Assembly (NCBI RefSeq): GCF_003732545.1
Contig: NZ_AYKF01000074.1
Span: 1-47,282 of the forward strand
DNA: 47,282 nt
Reading direction: 5' to 3'
From: Salinisphaera orenii subsp. halophila YIM 95161
GTDB taxonomy: Bacteria > Pseudomonadota > Gammaproteobacteria > Nevskiales > Salinisphaeraceae
Made by a program: the position numbers and the translations under genes. The notes beneath the pieces are model-generated. The model did not search any database and was not told the origin of the DNA. It saw only the letters and a program-made list of their open reading frames with translations. How positions within the stretch are numbered: the stretch's first letter is position 1; every line of letters starts with the position of its first letter. Of this stretch, positions 35,992-46,244 are shown piece by piece.

Positions 35992-36756
35992 ATGATGAAT
36001 CTGTTCGACATGCAGGATCGCGTGGCCGTGATCACCGGATCCAGCCGCGGCATCGGCCGCGCCATCGCGCGCCAGATGGCCGCCCACGGCGCGAAGGTGG
36101 TCATTTCCAGCCGCAAGGCCGAGGCCTGCGAGGCGGTCGCGGCGGAGCTGCGCGACGAGGGCTTCGAGGCGATCGCGGTGGCCTGCCACATCGGTGACAA
36201 GGCGCAGCTGCAGGGCCTGGTCGACGCCACCCTGGCGGCCTACGGCCGTATCGACGTGCTGGTTTGCAACGCCGCGACCAATCCGGTCTACGGCCCCACC
36301 GCGGACATGACCGACGAGGCCTGGGACAAGATCATGGAAACGAACGTGCGCGGCACGTTCTGGCTGTGCAACATGGTGCTGCCGAAGATGGCCGAGGCCG
36401 GCGGCGGTCGCGTCATCGTGCTGTCGTCGATCGCCGGTCTGCGCGGCAACACCGTGATCGGAACCTACGGCGTGTCCAAGGCCGCCGAGGCCGCCCTGGT
36501 GCGCAATCTGGCGGTCGAGTGGGGCCCGTCCAACATCCGCGTGAACGCGATCGCGCCGGGTCTGGTGCGCACCGATTTCGCCAAGGCGCTGCTGGAGGAT
36601 CCCAAACGTCTCGAGCAGGCCGAGCAGCGCACGCCCGTGCGCCGTATCGGCGAGCCCGACGACATCGCGGGCGTGGCGGTGTTTCTGGCCACCGACGCCA
36701 GCGCCTACGTCACCGGCCAGACCCTCGTCGCCGACGGCGGCGAAACCATCAGCTGA
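35992..36756 (+). CDS. Short-chain dehydrogenase/reductase (LvaD-like position)
   Basis: 254 aa. It starts at the ATG at 35992, 6 bases after AGGAG; a second ATG follows directly. The nucleotide-binding motif is TGSSRGIG (15-22), and the catalytic Ser146, Tyr159 and Lys163 are all present (YGVSK). Arg41 after the second strand (ISSRK) suggests NADP(H). It has NAAT in place of the usual NNAG. It lies between the LvaC-like dehydrogenase and the APH kinase and ends 2 bases before the kinase start, indicating one operon. Confidence 0.92.
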   Translation: MMNLFDMQDRVAVITGSSRGIGRAIARQMAAHGAKVVISSRKAEACEAVAAELRDEGFEAIAVACHIGDKAQLQGLVDATLAAYGRIDVLVCNAATNPVYGPTADMTDEAWDKIMETNVRGTFWLCNMVLPKMAEAGGGRVIVLSSIAGLRGNTVIGTYGVSKAAEAALVRNLAVEWGPSNIRVNAIAPGLVRTDFAKALLEDPKRLEQAEQRTPVRRIGEPDDIAGVAVFLATDASAYVTGQTLVADGGETIS

Positions 36757-36758
36757 CC

Positions 36759-37838
36759 GTGGCGGTGTCCGACGGCGGTGCGCCCGAGCTGGTCCCGGTG
36801 CGCGAGGCGCACCGCTTCGACGAGGCAGCGCTGCGTGCCTATCTGGCGTCGCACGATCTGCTGGGCGAGACCTTCAGGCTGTCGCAGTTCCAGGGCGGCC
36901 AGTCCAACCCCACGTTCTTCATCGAGACCGGCACGGCGGCCGATCCGCGCCACTACGTGCTGCGCAAGCAGCCGCCGGGCGAGATCCTGCCGTCGGCCCA
37001 TCGCATCGACCGCGAATACCGGGTGATGGCGGCGCTGGCCGACGCGCCGGGCGTGCCGGTGCCGACCATGCACTGCTACTGCGACGATGCCGCGGTGATC
37101 GGCACGCCGTTCTACGTCATGGACTACGTGCCCGGGCGGGTGTTCGGCGATCCGGCGTTGCCGGCGCTGGACCCCGACGACCGCGGCGGTGTCTATCACG
37201 CGCTGATCGACAGCATGGCCGCGCTGCACGGCGTGGACGTCGAGGCCGTCGGCCTGTCCGATTTCGGCCGGCCGAACGGCTACGTCGAGCGCCAGATCCG
37301 GCGCTGGCGCAGCCAGTACGAGGCCTCGGCCACCGAAACCGACGCCAACATGGATGCCCTGGGCGCCTGGCTGGCCGATCACGTGCCCGCCGACGACGCG
37401 CCCGCCATCGCCCACGGCGATTTCCGCATCGGCAATCTGCTGCTGGCGCCGGAGGCACCGCGGGTGGCCGCGATCCTGGACTGGGAGCTGGCCACCATCG
37501 GTCACCCGCTGGCCGATCTCGCCTACGCCTGCATGCCCTATTATCTGCCGCACGGGGTCGAGGGCGTACGCGGCATCGAGGGGCTGGACCTGGCCGCGGC
37601 CGGCATCCCGACCGAGGCCGAACAGCTGGCGCGCTATCGCGAGCGTCGCGGTCTCGGGTCGATCGACGACTGGCCGGTATTCGTGGCCTTCGCCCTGTTC
37701 CGGACGGCGGCCATTCTCCAGGGCGTCTACGCCCGGGCCCTGGCCGGCAACGCCAGCAACCGCGATGCGCTGACCGTGGGTCGACGCGCGGGGCTGATCG
37801 CCGAGCGCGGCTGGGCGGTCGCGAAAAGCCATGACTGA
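36759..37838 (+). CDS. APH-fold acyl-CoA kinase (ACAD10/11 N-domain-like, LvaA-like)
   Basis: 359 aa from GTG at 36759; a second in-frame GTG at 36765 is equally possible. The fold is aminoglycoside-phosphotransferase-like. Seen are GGQSNPTF (46-53), Lys70 in YVLRKQPPG, the catalytic loop AHGDFRIGNLLL with Asp221 and Asn226, and the metal-binding Asp241 in DWELATIGHPLADLAY. This exact pattern marks the kinase domain fused to ACAD in human ACAD10/11 and the separate LvaA protein, which phosphorylate the 4-hydroxyl of acyl-CoAs. It should not be read as an antibiotic-resistance gene. Confidence 0.9.
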   Translation: MAVSDGGAPELVPVREAHRFDEAALRAYLASHDLLGETFRLSQFQGGQSNPTFFIETGTAADPRHYVLRKQPPGEILPSAHRIDREYRVMAALADAPGVPVPTMHCYCDDAAVIGTPFYVMDYVPGRVFGDPALPALDPDDRGGVYHALIDSMAALHGVDVEAVGLSDFGRPNGYVERQIRRWRSQYEASATETDANMDALGAWLADHVPADDAPAIAHGDFRIGNLLLAPEAPRVAAILDWELATIGHPLADLAYACMPYYLPHGVEGVRGIEGLDLAAAGIPTEAEQLARYRERRGLGSIDDWPVFVAFALFRTAAILQGVYARALAGNASNRDALTVGRRAGLIAERGWAVAKSHD

Positions 37839-37900
37839 GGGCGCAGTGTACGGCGGCGATCGGGTAGGCTGCGCCGGGCAGCCATCAACCGCGTGATTCC

Positions 37901-38704
37901 ATGACAGCCTTTCCGCGCATTCTCGTGACCAATGACGACGGCATCGACGCCCCCGGCCTGGTCGAGGCCGAGCGGATCGCGGCCGCGCTGGCCGACGAAG
38001 TCTGGACCATCGCGCCGCTGGGCGACCAGAGCGGCGTCGGTCAGGGCATCTCCATGCACCAGCCGCTGCGGCTGTCGCGCTACGGCGAGCGCCGCTATGC
38101 GGTGTCGGGCACGCCCGCGGACTGCGTGATGTACGCGATGGCGGAGTTCTTCGCCGACGAGCCGCCGGACCTGGTGCTGTCCGGGGTCAACTGGGGCGCG
38201 AACCTGTCCGACTCGGTGATGTACTCGGGCACGGTCGGGGCGGTCCTGGCGGCCAACCACCTGGGCATCGACGCGATCGCGCTCAGCCAGGCATTCCACG
38301 CCCGCAGCGCGGTCGACTTCGCGGTCACCCGTGCCTTCGCGGTGCCGGCGATCGAGACGCTCGCGGCGCGCCGGTCGGCCGACGGCAGCTGTTGCTGGAA
38401 CGTCAATTTCCCCATGCAGGCGGTCGAGAGCGTGCGCGGGCTGCGCTTCACCCGCCAGGTCGGTGGGGCGATCCGGGCGCCGCAGCTCATTGCGGGCGCG
38501 GACGGCCGCGGTCTGGCCTATCACTGGCTGAGCTTCGAGCGCGATACCGGTGCCATCAGCGCCGCGGATGCCGACGTGGTCGCCCTGCGCGATCACTGGG
38601 TCTCGGCCATGCCGCTGCACGGCACGCGCTGCGACGAAGCGCTGTTCCAGCGCGCGTCGGCCGAAGGCGAGCATCGGCTGCAGCCGGCGGCCGAATCCGC
38701 CTGA
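37901..38704 (+). CDS. SurE-family 5'/3'-nucleotidase or phosphatase
   Basis: 267 aa. Metal-binding and catalytic residues of SurE are all visible: Asp12-Asp13 in VTNDDGIDAPG, Ser44 in DQSGVGQG and Asn97 in SGVNWGANLSDSVMYSGTVGAA-like context. SurE removes phosphate from nucleoside monophosphates and, in E. coli, from short polyphosphate. The usual surE neighbours (pcm, rpoS, truD) are absent. Here it is embedded after an acyl-CoA kinase and before an acyl-CoA synthetase, so the phosphatase may serve that pathway. The specific substrate is unknown. Confidence 0.92.
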   Translation: MTAFPRILVTNDDGIDAPGLVEAERIAAALADEVWTIAPLGDQSGVGQGISMHQPLRLSRYGERRYAVSGTPADCVMYAMAEFFADEPPDLVLSGVNWGANLSDSVMYSGTVGAVLAANHLGIDAIALSQAFHARSAVDFAVTRAFAVPAIETLAARRSADGSCCWNVNFPMQAVESVRGLRFTRQVGGAIRAPQLIAGADGRGLAYHWLSFERDTGAISAADADVVALRDHWVSAMPLHGTRCDEALFQRASAEGEHRLQPAAESA

Positions 38705-38725
38705 CCGCGTCGATACGCGAAAAAT

Positions 38726-38740
38726 TGAAACAGTATTTCG
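38726..38740. promoter_or_regulatory. Operator-like site 6 (TGAAACAGTATTTCG)
   Basis: Strong member of the palindromic family, between surE and the second acyl-CoA synthetase, 109 bases upstream of the synthetase start. It implies a separate promoter for the synthetase. Confidence 0.62.
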
Positions 38741-38848
38741 AAAACCGTTGACGCGCCGGTACGGCGGTGCGACAGTCAGGCACCGCCCGGCCCGGCACGC
38801 CGCACCAGGAGCCTCCGGGTTTGCTGGACGACGAGGAGACCGCACGCC

Positions 38849-40513
38849 ATGTTCGATCGGCACCATGCGGTGTGGCCGGATCGCCTGCCGCATCATCTGC
38901 CGCTGCCGCAGACCAGCCTGTTCACGAATCTCGCGATCTCGGCGCTGCGCTATCCCGCGCGTGATGCGCTGATCTACTACGACACGCCGCTGACCTACGC
39001 CGAGCTCGAGCGCCAGGTGCTGGCACTCGCCGGCTATCTGCAGGCCCGTGGCGTGGCCCGCGGTGACCGGGTGCTGCTCTACATGCAGAACGCGCCGCAG
39101 TACGTGGTGGCCTACTACGCGATCCTGCGCGCGGACGCGGTGGTGGTGCCGGTCAACCCGATGAACCGCGCCGCGGAACTGGAACACTACGCCGACGACA
39201 CCGGCGCGTCGCTGTGCATCTGCGGCCAGGAGCGCCTGGCCGACGTGCAGCCGCTGTGCACGGCGGACCGGCTGGACGAGATCATCGTCACCGCCTACAG
39301 CGAGTACGCCACCCGGGCCACGGATCTGGATCTGCCGACGGAGGTCGCGGCCCCGTTCGAGGCGCCGACGGCCGCGGGCGTGACCGCCTGGCGCGACGCG
39401 CTGGCGGCCGGCCACGAACCGGGTCCGCACACCGCGGCCCCGGACGATCTGGCGGTACTGCCCTACAGCTCCGGCACCACCGGCCAGCCCAAGGGCTGCA
39501 TGCACACGCATGCCAGCGTCATGGCCACGGCCGTGCACAGCGTGGTCTGGGGCAGCGGCACCGCGGAGACCGTCACGCTGGCCAGCCTGCCGTACTTCCA
39601 TGTCACCGGCATGCAGAACGGCATGAACGCGCCGATCTACGCCGGCGCCACGGTGGTCATCATGACGCGCTGGGACCGGCGTACCGCCGCGGAGCTGATC
39701 CAGCGCTATCGCATCCGCCGCTGGACCAACATCGTGACGATGGCGATCGACATGCTCTCGGATCCGGAGATCGAGCGTTTCGACCTGTCCAGCCTGACCT
39801 ATATCGGCGGCGGCGGCGCGGCCATGCCCGAGGCCGTCTCCGAGAAACTGTTCAAGCTGACCGGCCTGCGCTATATCGAGGGCTACGGTCTGAGCGAGAC
39901 CATCGCGGCGACCCATATCAATCCGGTCGACGCGCCCCGCGCCCAGTGCCTGGGCGTGCCGGTGTTCGACGTCGACTCGCGCATCGTCGACACCACCACC
40001 CAGGCCGAGCTCGGCGTCGGCGAGGTCGGCGAGATCGTGGTTCGCGGACCGCAGGTCTTCGCCGGCTACTGGAATCGGCCGACCGAGACCGCCGAGGCCT
40101 TCATCCCGCTCGACGGCGCCGACTTCTTCCGGACCGGCGACATCGGCTATTACGACGAGAACGGCTATTTCTTCATCGTCGACCGCGTCAAGCGGATGAT
40201 CAACGCCTCCGGCTACAAGGTGTGGCCGGCCGAGGTCGAGGCGCTGATGTATCGCCATCCCGACATTCGCGAGGCCTGCATCATCTCGACGCCGGACCCG
40301 CGCCGCGGCGAGAGCGTCAAGGCCTGTGTGGTGCTGGAGGCCGAGGCGAGCGCCGACGAAGCCGCGATCCTGGCCTGGTGTCGCGAGAACATGGCCGCCT
40401 ACAAGGTCCCGCGCGAGATCGAACTCTGCGAGGCGCTGCCGCGCTCGCCGACGGGCAAGGTCATGTGGCGTCATCTGCAGGAACAGGCCTGGGCCGATTC
40501 GGCCGACGCCTGA
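38849..40513 (+). CDS. AMP-forming acyl-CoA synthetase (paralogue B)
   Basis: 554 aa. It has the same domain order and motifs as the copy at 17896: YSSGTTGQPKG, GYGLSE, FFRTGDIGYY, DRVKRMINASGYKVWP and a C-terminal PRSPTGKVMW with the catalytic lysine. The two proteins are alike over their whole length, and some DNA stretches are nearly identical. It begins the unit that continues with the hydratase/dehydrogenase fusion and an acyl-CoA dehydrogenase pair. That order recalls the dicarboxylate pim operon (PimA ligase with PimF, PimC and PimD). Substrate range cannot be set from sequence. Confidence 0.95.
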   Translation: MFDRHHAVWPDRLPHHLPLPQTSLFTNLAISALRYPARDALIYYDTPLTYAELERQVLALAGYLQARGVARGDRVLLYMQNAPQYVVAYYAILRADAVVVPVNPMNRAAELEHYADDTGASLCICGQERLADVQPLCTADRLDEIIVTAYSEYATRATDLDLPTEVAAPFEAPTAAGVTAWRDALAAGHEPGPHTAAPDDLAVLPYSSGTTGQPKGCMHTHASVMATAVHSVVWGSGTAETVTLASLPYFHVTGMQNGMNAPIYAGATVVIMTRWDRRTAAELIQRYRIRRWTNIVTMAIDMLSDPEIERFDLSSLTYIGGGGAAMPEAVSEKLFKLTGLRYIEGYGLSETIAATHINPVDAPRAQCLGVPVFDVDSRIVDTTTQAELGVGEVGEIVVRGPQVFAGYWNRPTETAEAFIPLDGADFFRTGDIGYYDENGYFFIVDRVKRMINASGYKVWPAEVEALMYRHPDIREACIISTPDPRRGESVKACVVLEAEASADEAAILAWCRENMAAYKVPREIELCEALPRSPTGKVMWRHLQEQAWADSADA

Positions 40514-40537
40514 GTGCACGGCGCTTGTTCTGCTTGG

Positions 40538-40552
40538 TAAAACAAGATTTCG
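40538..40552. promoter_or_regulatory. Operator-like site 7 (TAAAACAAGATTTCG)
   Basis: Weaker member of the same family, 112 bases upstream of the hydratase/dehydrogenase fusion start. Confidence 0.45.
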
Positions 40553-40663
40553 AAAAATTGATCCGCAGGGTCGTTCTGGTTTAGTTTCACGCCCCTGTCC
40601 CCGCTCGCCGCGCGTGCCCGAAAGCGCAATGCGAGCGCACAACGAACCATTCGAGGAGCCGCT

Positions 40664-42751
<2,088 letters not shown>

Positions 42752-42773
42752 TCTTTCAGGATAGAACACCGCG

Positions 42774-43952
42774 ATGGATATCGAATACAATGCCGAGGAA
42801 CGCGCCTTTCGTGACGAAGTGCGCGCGTTTCTCAGGGACAACCTGCCGGCGGACGTAGCCGAGAAGGTCAAGCAATACAAGCGGCTCACGCCCGAGGAGA
42901 TGGTGCACTGGCACCGCGTGCTCGGCGAGAAGGGCTGGCTGGCCATGCACTGGCCCGAGGAATACGGCGGTCCGGGCTGGAGCCCGGTGCAGAAGCACAT
43001 CTTCGAGGAAGAGGCCGCCGAGGCCGGTTCGCCGCGGCTGCTGCCGTTCGGCATCAACATGGTGGCGCCGGTCATCATCAAGTTCGGCACCCAGGCGCAG
43101 AAGGACTACTATCTGCCGCGCATCCTGCGCACCGACGACTGGTGGGCCCAGGGGTATTCCGAGCCGGGTGCGGGCTCCGATCTGGCCAGCCTGAAGACGC
43201 GCGCCGAGCGCCAGGGCGATCATTACATCGTCAACGGCCAGAAGACGTGGACCACGCTCGGCCAGCACGCGAACATGATCTTCTGTCTCGTGCGCACCGA
43301 CCCGACGGTCAAGAAGCAGGAGGGCATCTCCTTCCTGCTGATCGACATGAACAGCCCCGGCGTCACCGTGCGCCCGCTGATCACGCTCGACGGCGAGCGC
43401 GAGGTCAACGAGGTGTTCTTCGACGACGTCAAGGTGCCGGTCGACAACCTCGTGGGCGAGGAGAACAAGGGCTGGACCTGCGCGAAGTACCTGCTGACCT
43501 TCGAGCGCACCGGCATCGCCGGGGTGGGCATCTCCAAGGCCGCGCTCGCGCATCTCAAGACCATCGCCCGCGAGACGGTCGTCCGCGGCACGCCGCTGAT
43601 CGAGCAGCCGGCCTTCGCCGAGCGCCTGGCCGAGCTGGAGGTCGAGCTGATGGCCGTCGAGATGACCAACCTGCGCGTGGTCGCGGCGGCCGAGGCCGGC
43701 GGCGTGCCGGGCGCGGAGAGTTCGTTTCTCAAGATCATGGGCACCGAGGTGCGCCAGAAGATCTCCGATCTCTATCGCGAGGCCGCCGGGCCCTATGCGC
43801 TGCCGTTCATCGACGAGTCGGAGCCGGCGGTGGGGCCCGAATTCGCGAACGTGGCCGCGCCGACCTACTTCAACCTGCGCAAGCTCTCCATCTTCGGCGG
43901 ATCGAACGAGATCCAGAAGAACATCATTTCCAAGGCCATCCTCGGCCTTTAA
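42774..43952 (+). CDS. Acyl-CoA dehydrogenase, large-subunit type (PimC-like)
   Basis: 392 aa. ACAD fold with WPEEYGGPGWSPVQKHIFEEE, the flavin-binding WWAQGYSEPGAGSDLASLKTR, YIVNGQKTWTTLGQHANMIFC and the C-terminal SIFGGSNEIQKNIISKAILGL. It resembles the large subunit of pimeloyl-CoA dehydrogenase and related two-subunit enzymes. It follows the hydratase/dehydrogenase fusion by 22 bases and precedes the small-subunit gene by 18 bases. The three are surely one operon. Electrons would go to the ETF encoded at 12.9-14.6 kb. Confidence 0.94.
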   Translation: MDIEYNAEERAFRDEVRAFLRDNLPADVAEKVKQYKRLTPEEMVHWHRVLGEKGWLAMHWPEEYGGPGWSPVQKHIFEEEAAEAGSPRLLPFGINMVAPVIIKFGTQAQKDYYLPRILRTDDWWAQGYSEPGAGSDLASLKTRAERQGDHYIVNGQKTWTTLGQHANMIFCLVRTDPTVKKQEGISFLLIDMNSPGVTVRPLITLDGEREVNEVFFDDVKVPVDNLVGEENKGWTCAKYLLTFERTGIAGVGISKAALAHLKTIARETVVRGTPLIEQPAFAERLAELEVELMAVEMTNLRVVAAAEAGGVPGAESSFLKIMGTEVRQKISDLYREAAGPYALPFIDESEPAVGPEFANVAAPTYFNLRKLSIFGGSNEIQKNIISKAILGL

Positions 43953-43970
43953 CGATCAGGCGGACGCGTC

Positions 43971-45122
43971 ATGGATTTTTCGTACAGCGATGAGCAGCGG
44001 ATGCTCAAAGACATGGTGGACCGGCTGGTCGCCGATCAGTACACCTTCGAGGCCCGCGAGAGCATCCGCACGTCCGAGGCCGGCTTCTCGGCCGAGGTCT
44101 GGCAGCAGTTCGCCGAACTCGGCCTGCTGGGCGTGCCGTTCTCCGAGGCCGCCGGCGGCTTCGACGGCGGCGGCGCCGAACTGATGGTGGTGTCCGAAGG
44201 CTTCGGGCGGGGTCTGGTGCTCGAGCCCTATCTGTCCACGGTCGTGCTCTGCGGCAGCCTGATCGACCGGCTCGCCGACGAGACGCGCCGGGCCGAGCTT
44301 GCCGAGGGCATCATCGGCGGCGAGACGCGCTACGCGCTGGCCAGCCACGAGCCGGACGGCGGTTACGACCCGCACTGGGTCCGGACCACGGCGCGCGCCG
44401 AAGGCGACGGCTTCGTGCTCGACGGCCACAAGGCCGTGGTCGTCCACGGCGACAGCGCCGACCGGGTGATCGTGATCGCCCGCTCCAGCGGCGAGATCGA
44501 CAGCGCCGAGGGGCTGAGCGCCTTCATCGTGGAAGCTGATGCCGACGGCGTGCATCGGCGCGGCTACGAGACGATCGACGGCCACCGCGCCGCCGAGATC
44601 ACCCTCGAGGCCGTGCACGTCGACGCCGACGCCCTGCTGGGCGAGGTCGGCGGTGCCGGTGACGCGCTCGAGTCGGCGCTGGAGCGCGGCGTGGTCGCCC
44701 TCTGCGCCGAGGCCGCCGGGGCGATGGAGATCGCCTGCGATCTGACGCTGGACTATCTCAAGGAACGCAAGCAGTTCGGCGTGCCGATCGGCAGCTTCCA
44801 GGCGCTGCAGCATCGCATGGTCGACATGCGCATGGCGCTGGAGAAGGTCCGCTCGCTGACCTTCTGGGCCGCCTGCTCGCTCGAGTCCGACCCGGCCGAG
44901 CGCCGCCAGCGCATCGCCGCGGCCAAGGTCATGGTCGGCAAGGCGGGGCGTCTGGTGGCCGAGGAAGCCATCCAGCTGTTCGGCGGCATGGGCATGATGG
45001 AGGAATCCGCGATCGCCCACTACGCCAAGCGCATCGTCATGATCGACCATTATCTGGGCGATCGGACCTGGCATATGGCCGCGCTGCGCGAGACCCTCAC
45101 CGACACGGCACGCGCCGCCTAG
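43971..45122 (+). CDS. Acyl-CoA dehydrogenase, small-subunit type (PimD-like)
   Basis: 383 aa. It starts DFSYSDEQRMLKDMVDRLV and carries the small-subunit signature LKERKQFGVPIGSFQALQHRMVDM and EAIQLFGGMGMMEES. The middle domain lacks the usual TEPxxGSD flavin loop, replaced by ALASHEPDGGYDPHW, which fits the non-catalytic or half-site subunit of alpha2beta2 dehydrogenases. It pairs with the preceding gene. The residues HERRQFG/KERKQFG and GSFQALQHR are shared with the protein at 28331, so the window has two such heteromeric pairs. Confidence 0.9.
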   Translation: MDFSYSDEQRMLKDMVDRLVADQYTFEARESIRTSEAGFSAEVWQQFAELGLLGVPFSEAAGGFDGGGAELMVVSEGFGRGLVLEPYLSTVVLCGSLIDRLADETRRAELAEGIIGGETRYALASHEPDGGYDPHWVRTTARAEGDGFVLDGHKAVVVHGDSADRVIVIARSSGEIDSAEGLSAFIVEADADGVHRRGYETIDGHRAAEITLEAVHVDADALLGEVGGAGDALESALERGVVALCAEAAGAMEIACDLTLDYLKERKQFGVPIGSFQALQHRMVDMRMALEKVRSLTFWAACSLESDPAERRQRIAAAKVMVGKAGRLVAEEAIQLFGGMGMMEESAIAHYAKRIVMIDHYLGDRTWHMAALRETLTDTARAA

Positions 45123-45210
45123 GCGAAACGGCGGCCGGGACATCCGGGCGCGGCCGGCGGTATCATGCCGGCGGCCCGGTTCCCGGCATTCATCACAAAG
45201 GCAGGTGGTC

Positions 45211-46152
45211 ATGGCGGACATGCCCCATGTACTCGTTGTCGGCGCAGGCGCGATCGGCAGTTTCTACGGCGCCATCGCCAAGCGCGCCGGCTGTGCGGTC
45301 AGCGTGGTGCTGCGCTCGGAATACGACGTCGTGCGCGAGCGCGGCTTCGCCATCAGCAGCCCGCTGGGCGATCTGTCCTACCGCCCGGATCACGTCTATC
45401 GCGACGGCGACACGCCCGTCGCCACGCCGGACTACGTGATCTGCTGCGTGAAGGTGCTGCCCGGCATCGACCGCGCGGCGCTGCTCGCGCCCTGGGTCGG
45501 TCCGGACACGGGCATCGTGCTCATCGAGAACGGCATCGACATCGAACCGGCGGTGGCCGAGGCCTTCCCCGACAATCCGCTGATCAGCTGTCTCGCCTTC
45601 ATCGCCGTCAGCCGGACCGACGAGCCGGCGGTGATCGAGCACAAGGCCTTCGGGCGTCTGACCATGGGCGCCTGGCCGGCGGGCGTGACCGACGACTGCC
45701 GTGCGCTCGAGGCCCTGTTCACCGACGGCGGCATCAACGTCAAGCTGGCCGATCAGGTGGTGGGCGAGCGCTGGGCCAAGAGCCTCTGGAATACACCGTT
45801 CAACCCGCTGTCGGTGCTGGCCGACGGCGCGGATACCGTCACGATGCTCGACACGCCCGGCGGCGAGGCGCTGGCGCGCGAGATGATGGCCGAGGTCAAG
45901 GCGGTCGCGGCGGCCGACGGCCATCCGCTGCCGGATGACGCCATCGACAAGAACATCGCCGGCACCCGCAAGATGCCGGCCTATCGCAACAGCATGGCGC
46001 TGGACTATCTCCACGGCCGACCGATGGAGATCCAGGCGATTCTCGGCAACGTGGTCGCCCTGGCCGAACGCTACGGTGTGGCCGTACCGCGGCTGTCCAC
46101 GATGGCCACCATACTGGCCATGCGCGATCGACTGGCCGAAGGCGACGCCTAG
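45211..46152 (+). CDS. Ketopantoate reductase family protein (PanE/ApbA-like)
   Basis: 313 aa from the ATG at 45211; a GTG at 45205 is a weaker option. The N-terminal Rossmann motif is VLVVGAGAIGSFYGAIAKRAG, and the C-terminal domain has the conserved lysine in GERWAKSLWNTPFNPLSVL. True PanE reduces 2-dehydropantoate to pantoate with NADPH, feeding CoA synthesis. Many paralogues of this family have other 2-keto or 3-hydroxy acid substrates. It may add to CoA supply for the acyl-CoA genes next to it, but paralogue function is uncertain. Confidence 0.88.
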   Translation: MADMPHVLVVGAGAIGSFYGAIAKRAGCAVSVVLRSEYDVVRERGFAISSPLGDLSYRPDHVYRDGDTPVATPDYVICCVKVLPGIDRAALLAPWVGPDTGIVLIENGIDIEPAVAEAFPDNPLISCLAFIAVSRTDEPAVIEHKAFGRLTMGAWPAGVTDDCRALEALFTDGGINVKLADQVVGERWAKSLWNTPFNPLSVLADGADTVTMLDTPGGEALAREMMAEVKAVAAADGHPLPDDAIDKNIAGTRKMPAYRNSMALDYLHGRPMEIQAILGNVVALAERYGVAVPRLSTMATILAMRDRLAEGDA

Positions 46153-46244
46153 CCCGGATTCGGCCGGCGCGTCACGACGCTGATGCGTCGTCACCCCGGC
46201 GCCGGCGCGTTATGCTGCTCGCGGATTCCCATGGAGGCCCGTGC

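Noticed and set aside
36759-37838. Aminoglycoside resistance gene
   Set aside because: The fold is shared, but the motif pattern (AHGDFRIGNLLL, DWELATIGHP) and the acyl-CoA neighbourhood match the ACAD10/11 and LvaA kinases.
46174-46191. ACGACGC-TGAT-GCGTCGT hairpin after the ketopantoate reductase gene as a terminator
   Set aside because: The stem is short and no T-tract follows, so it is too weak to call.
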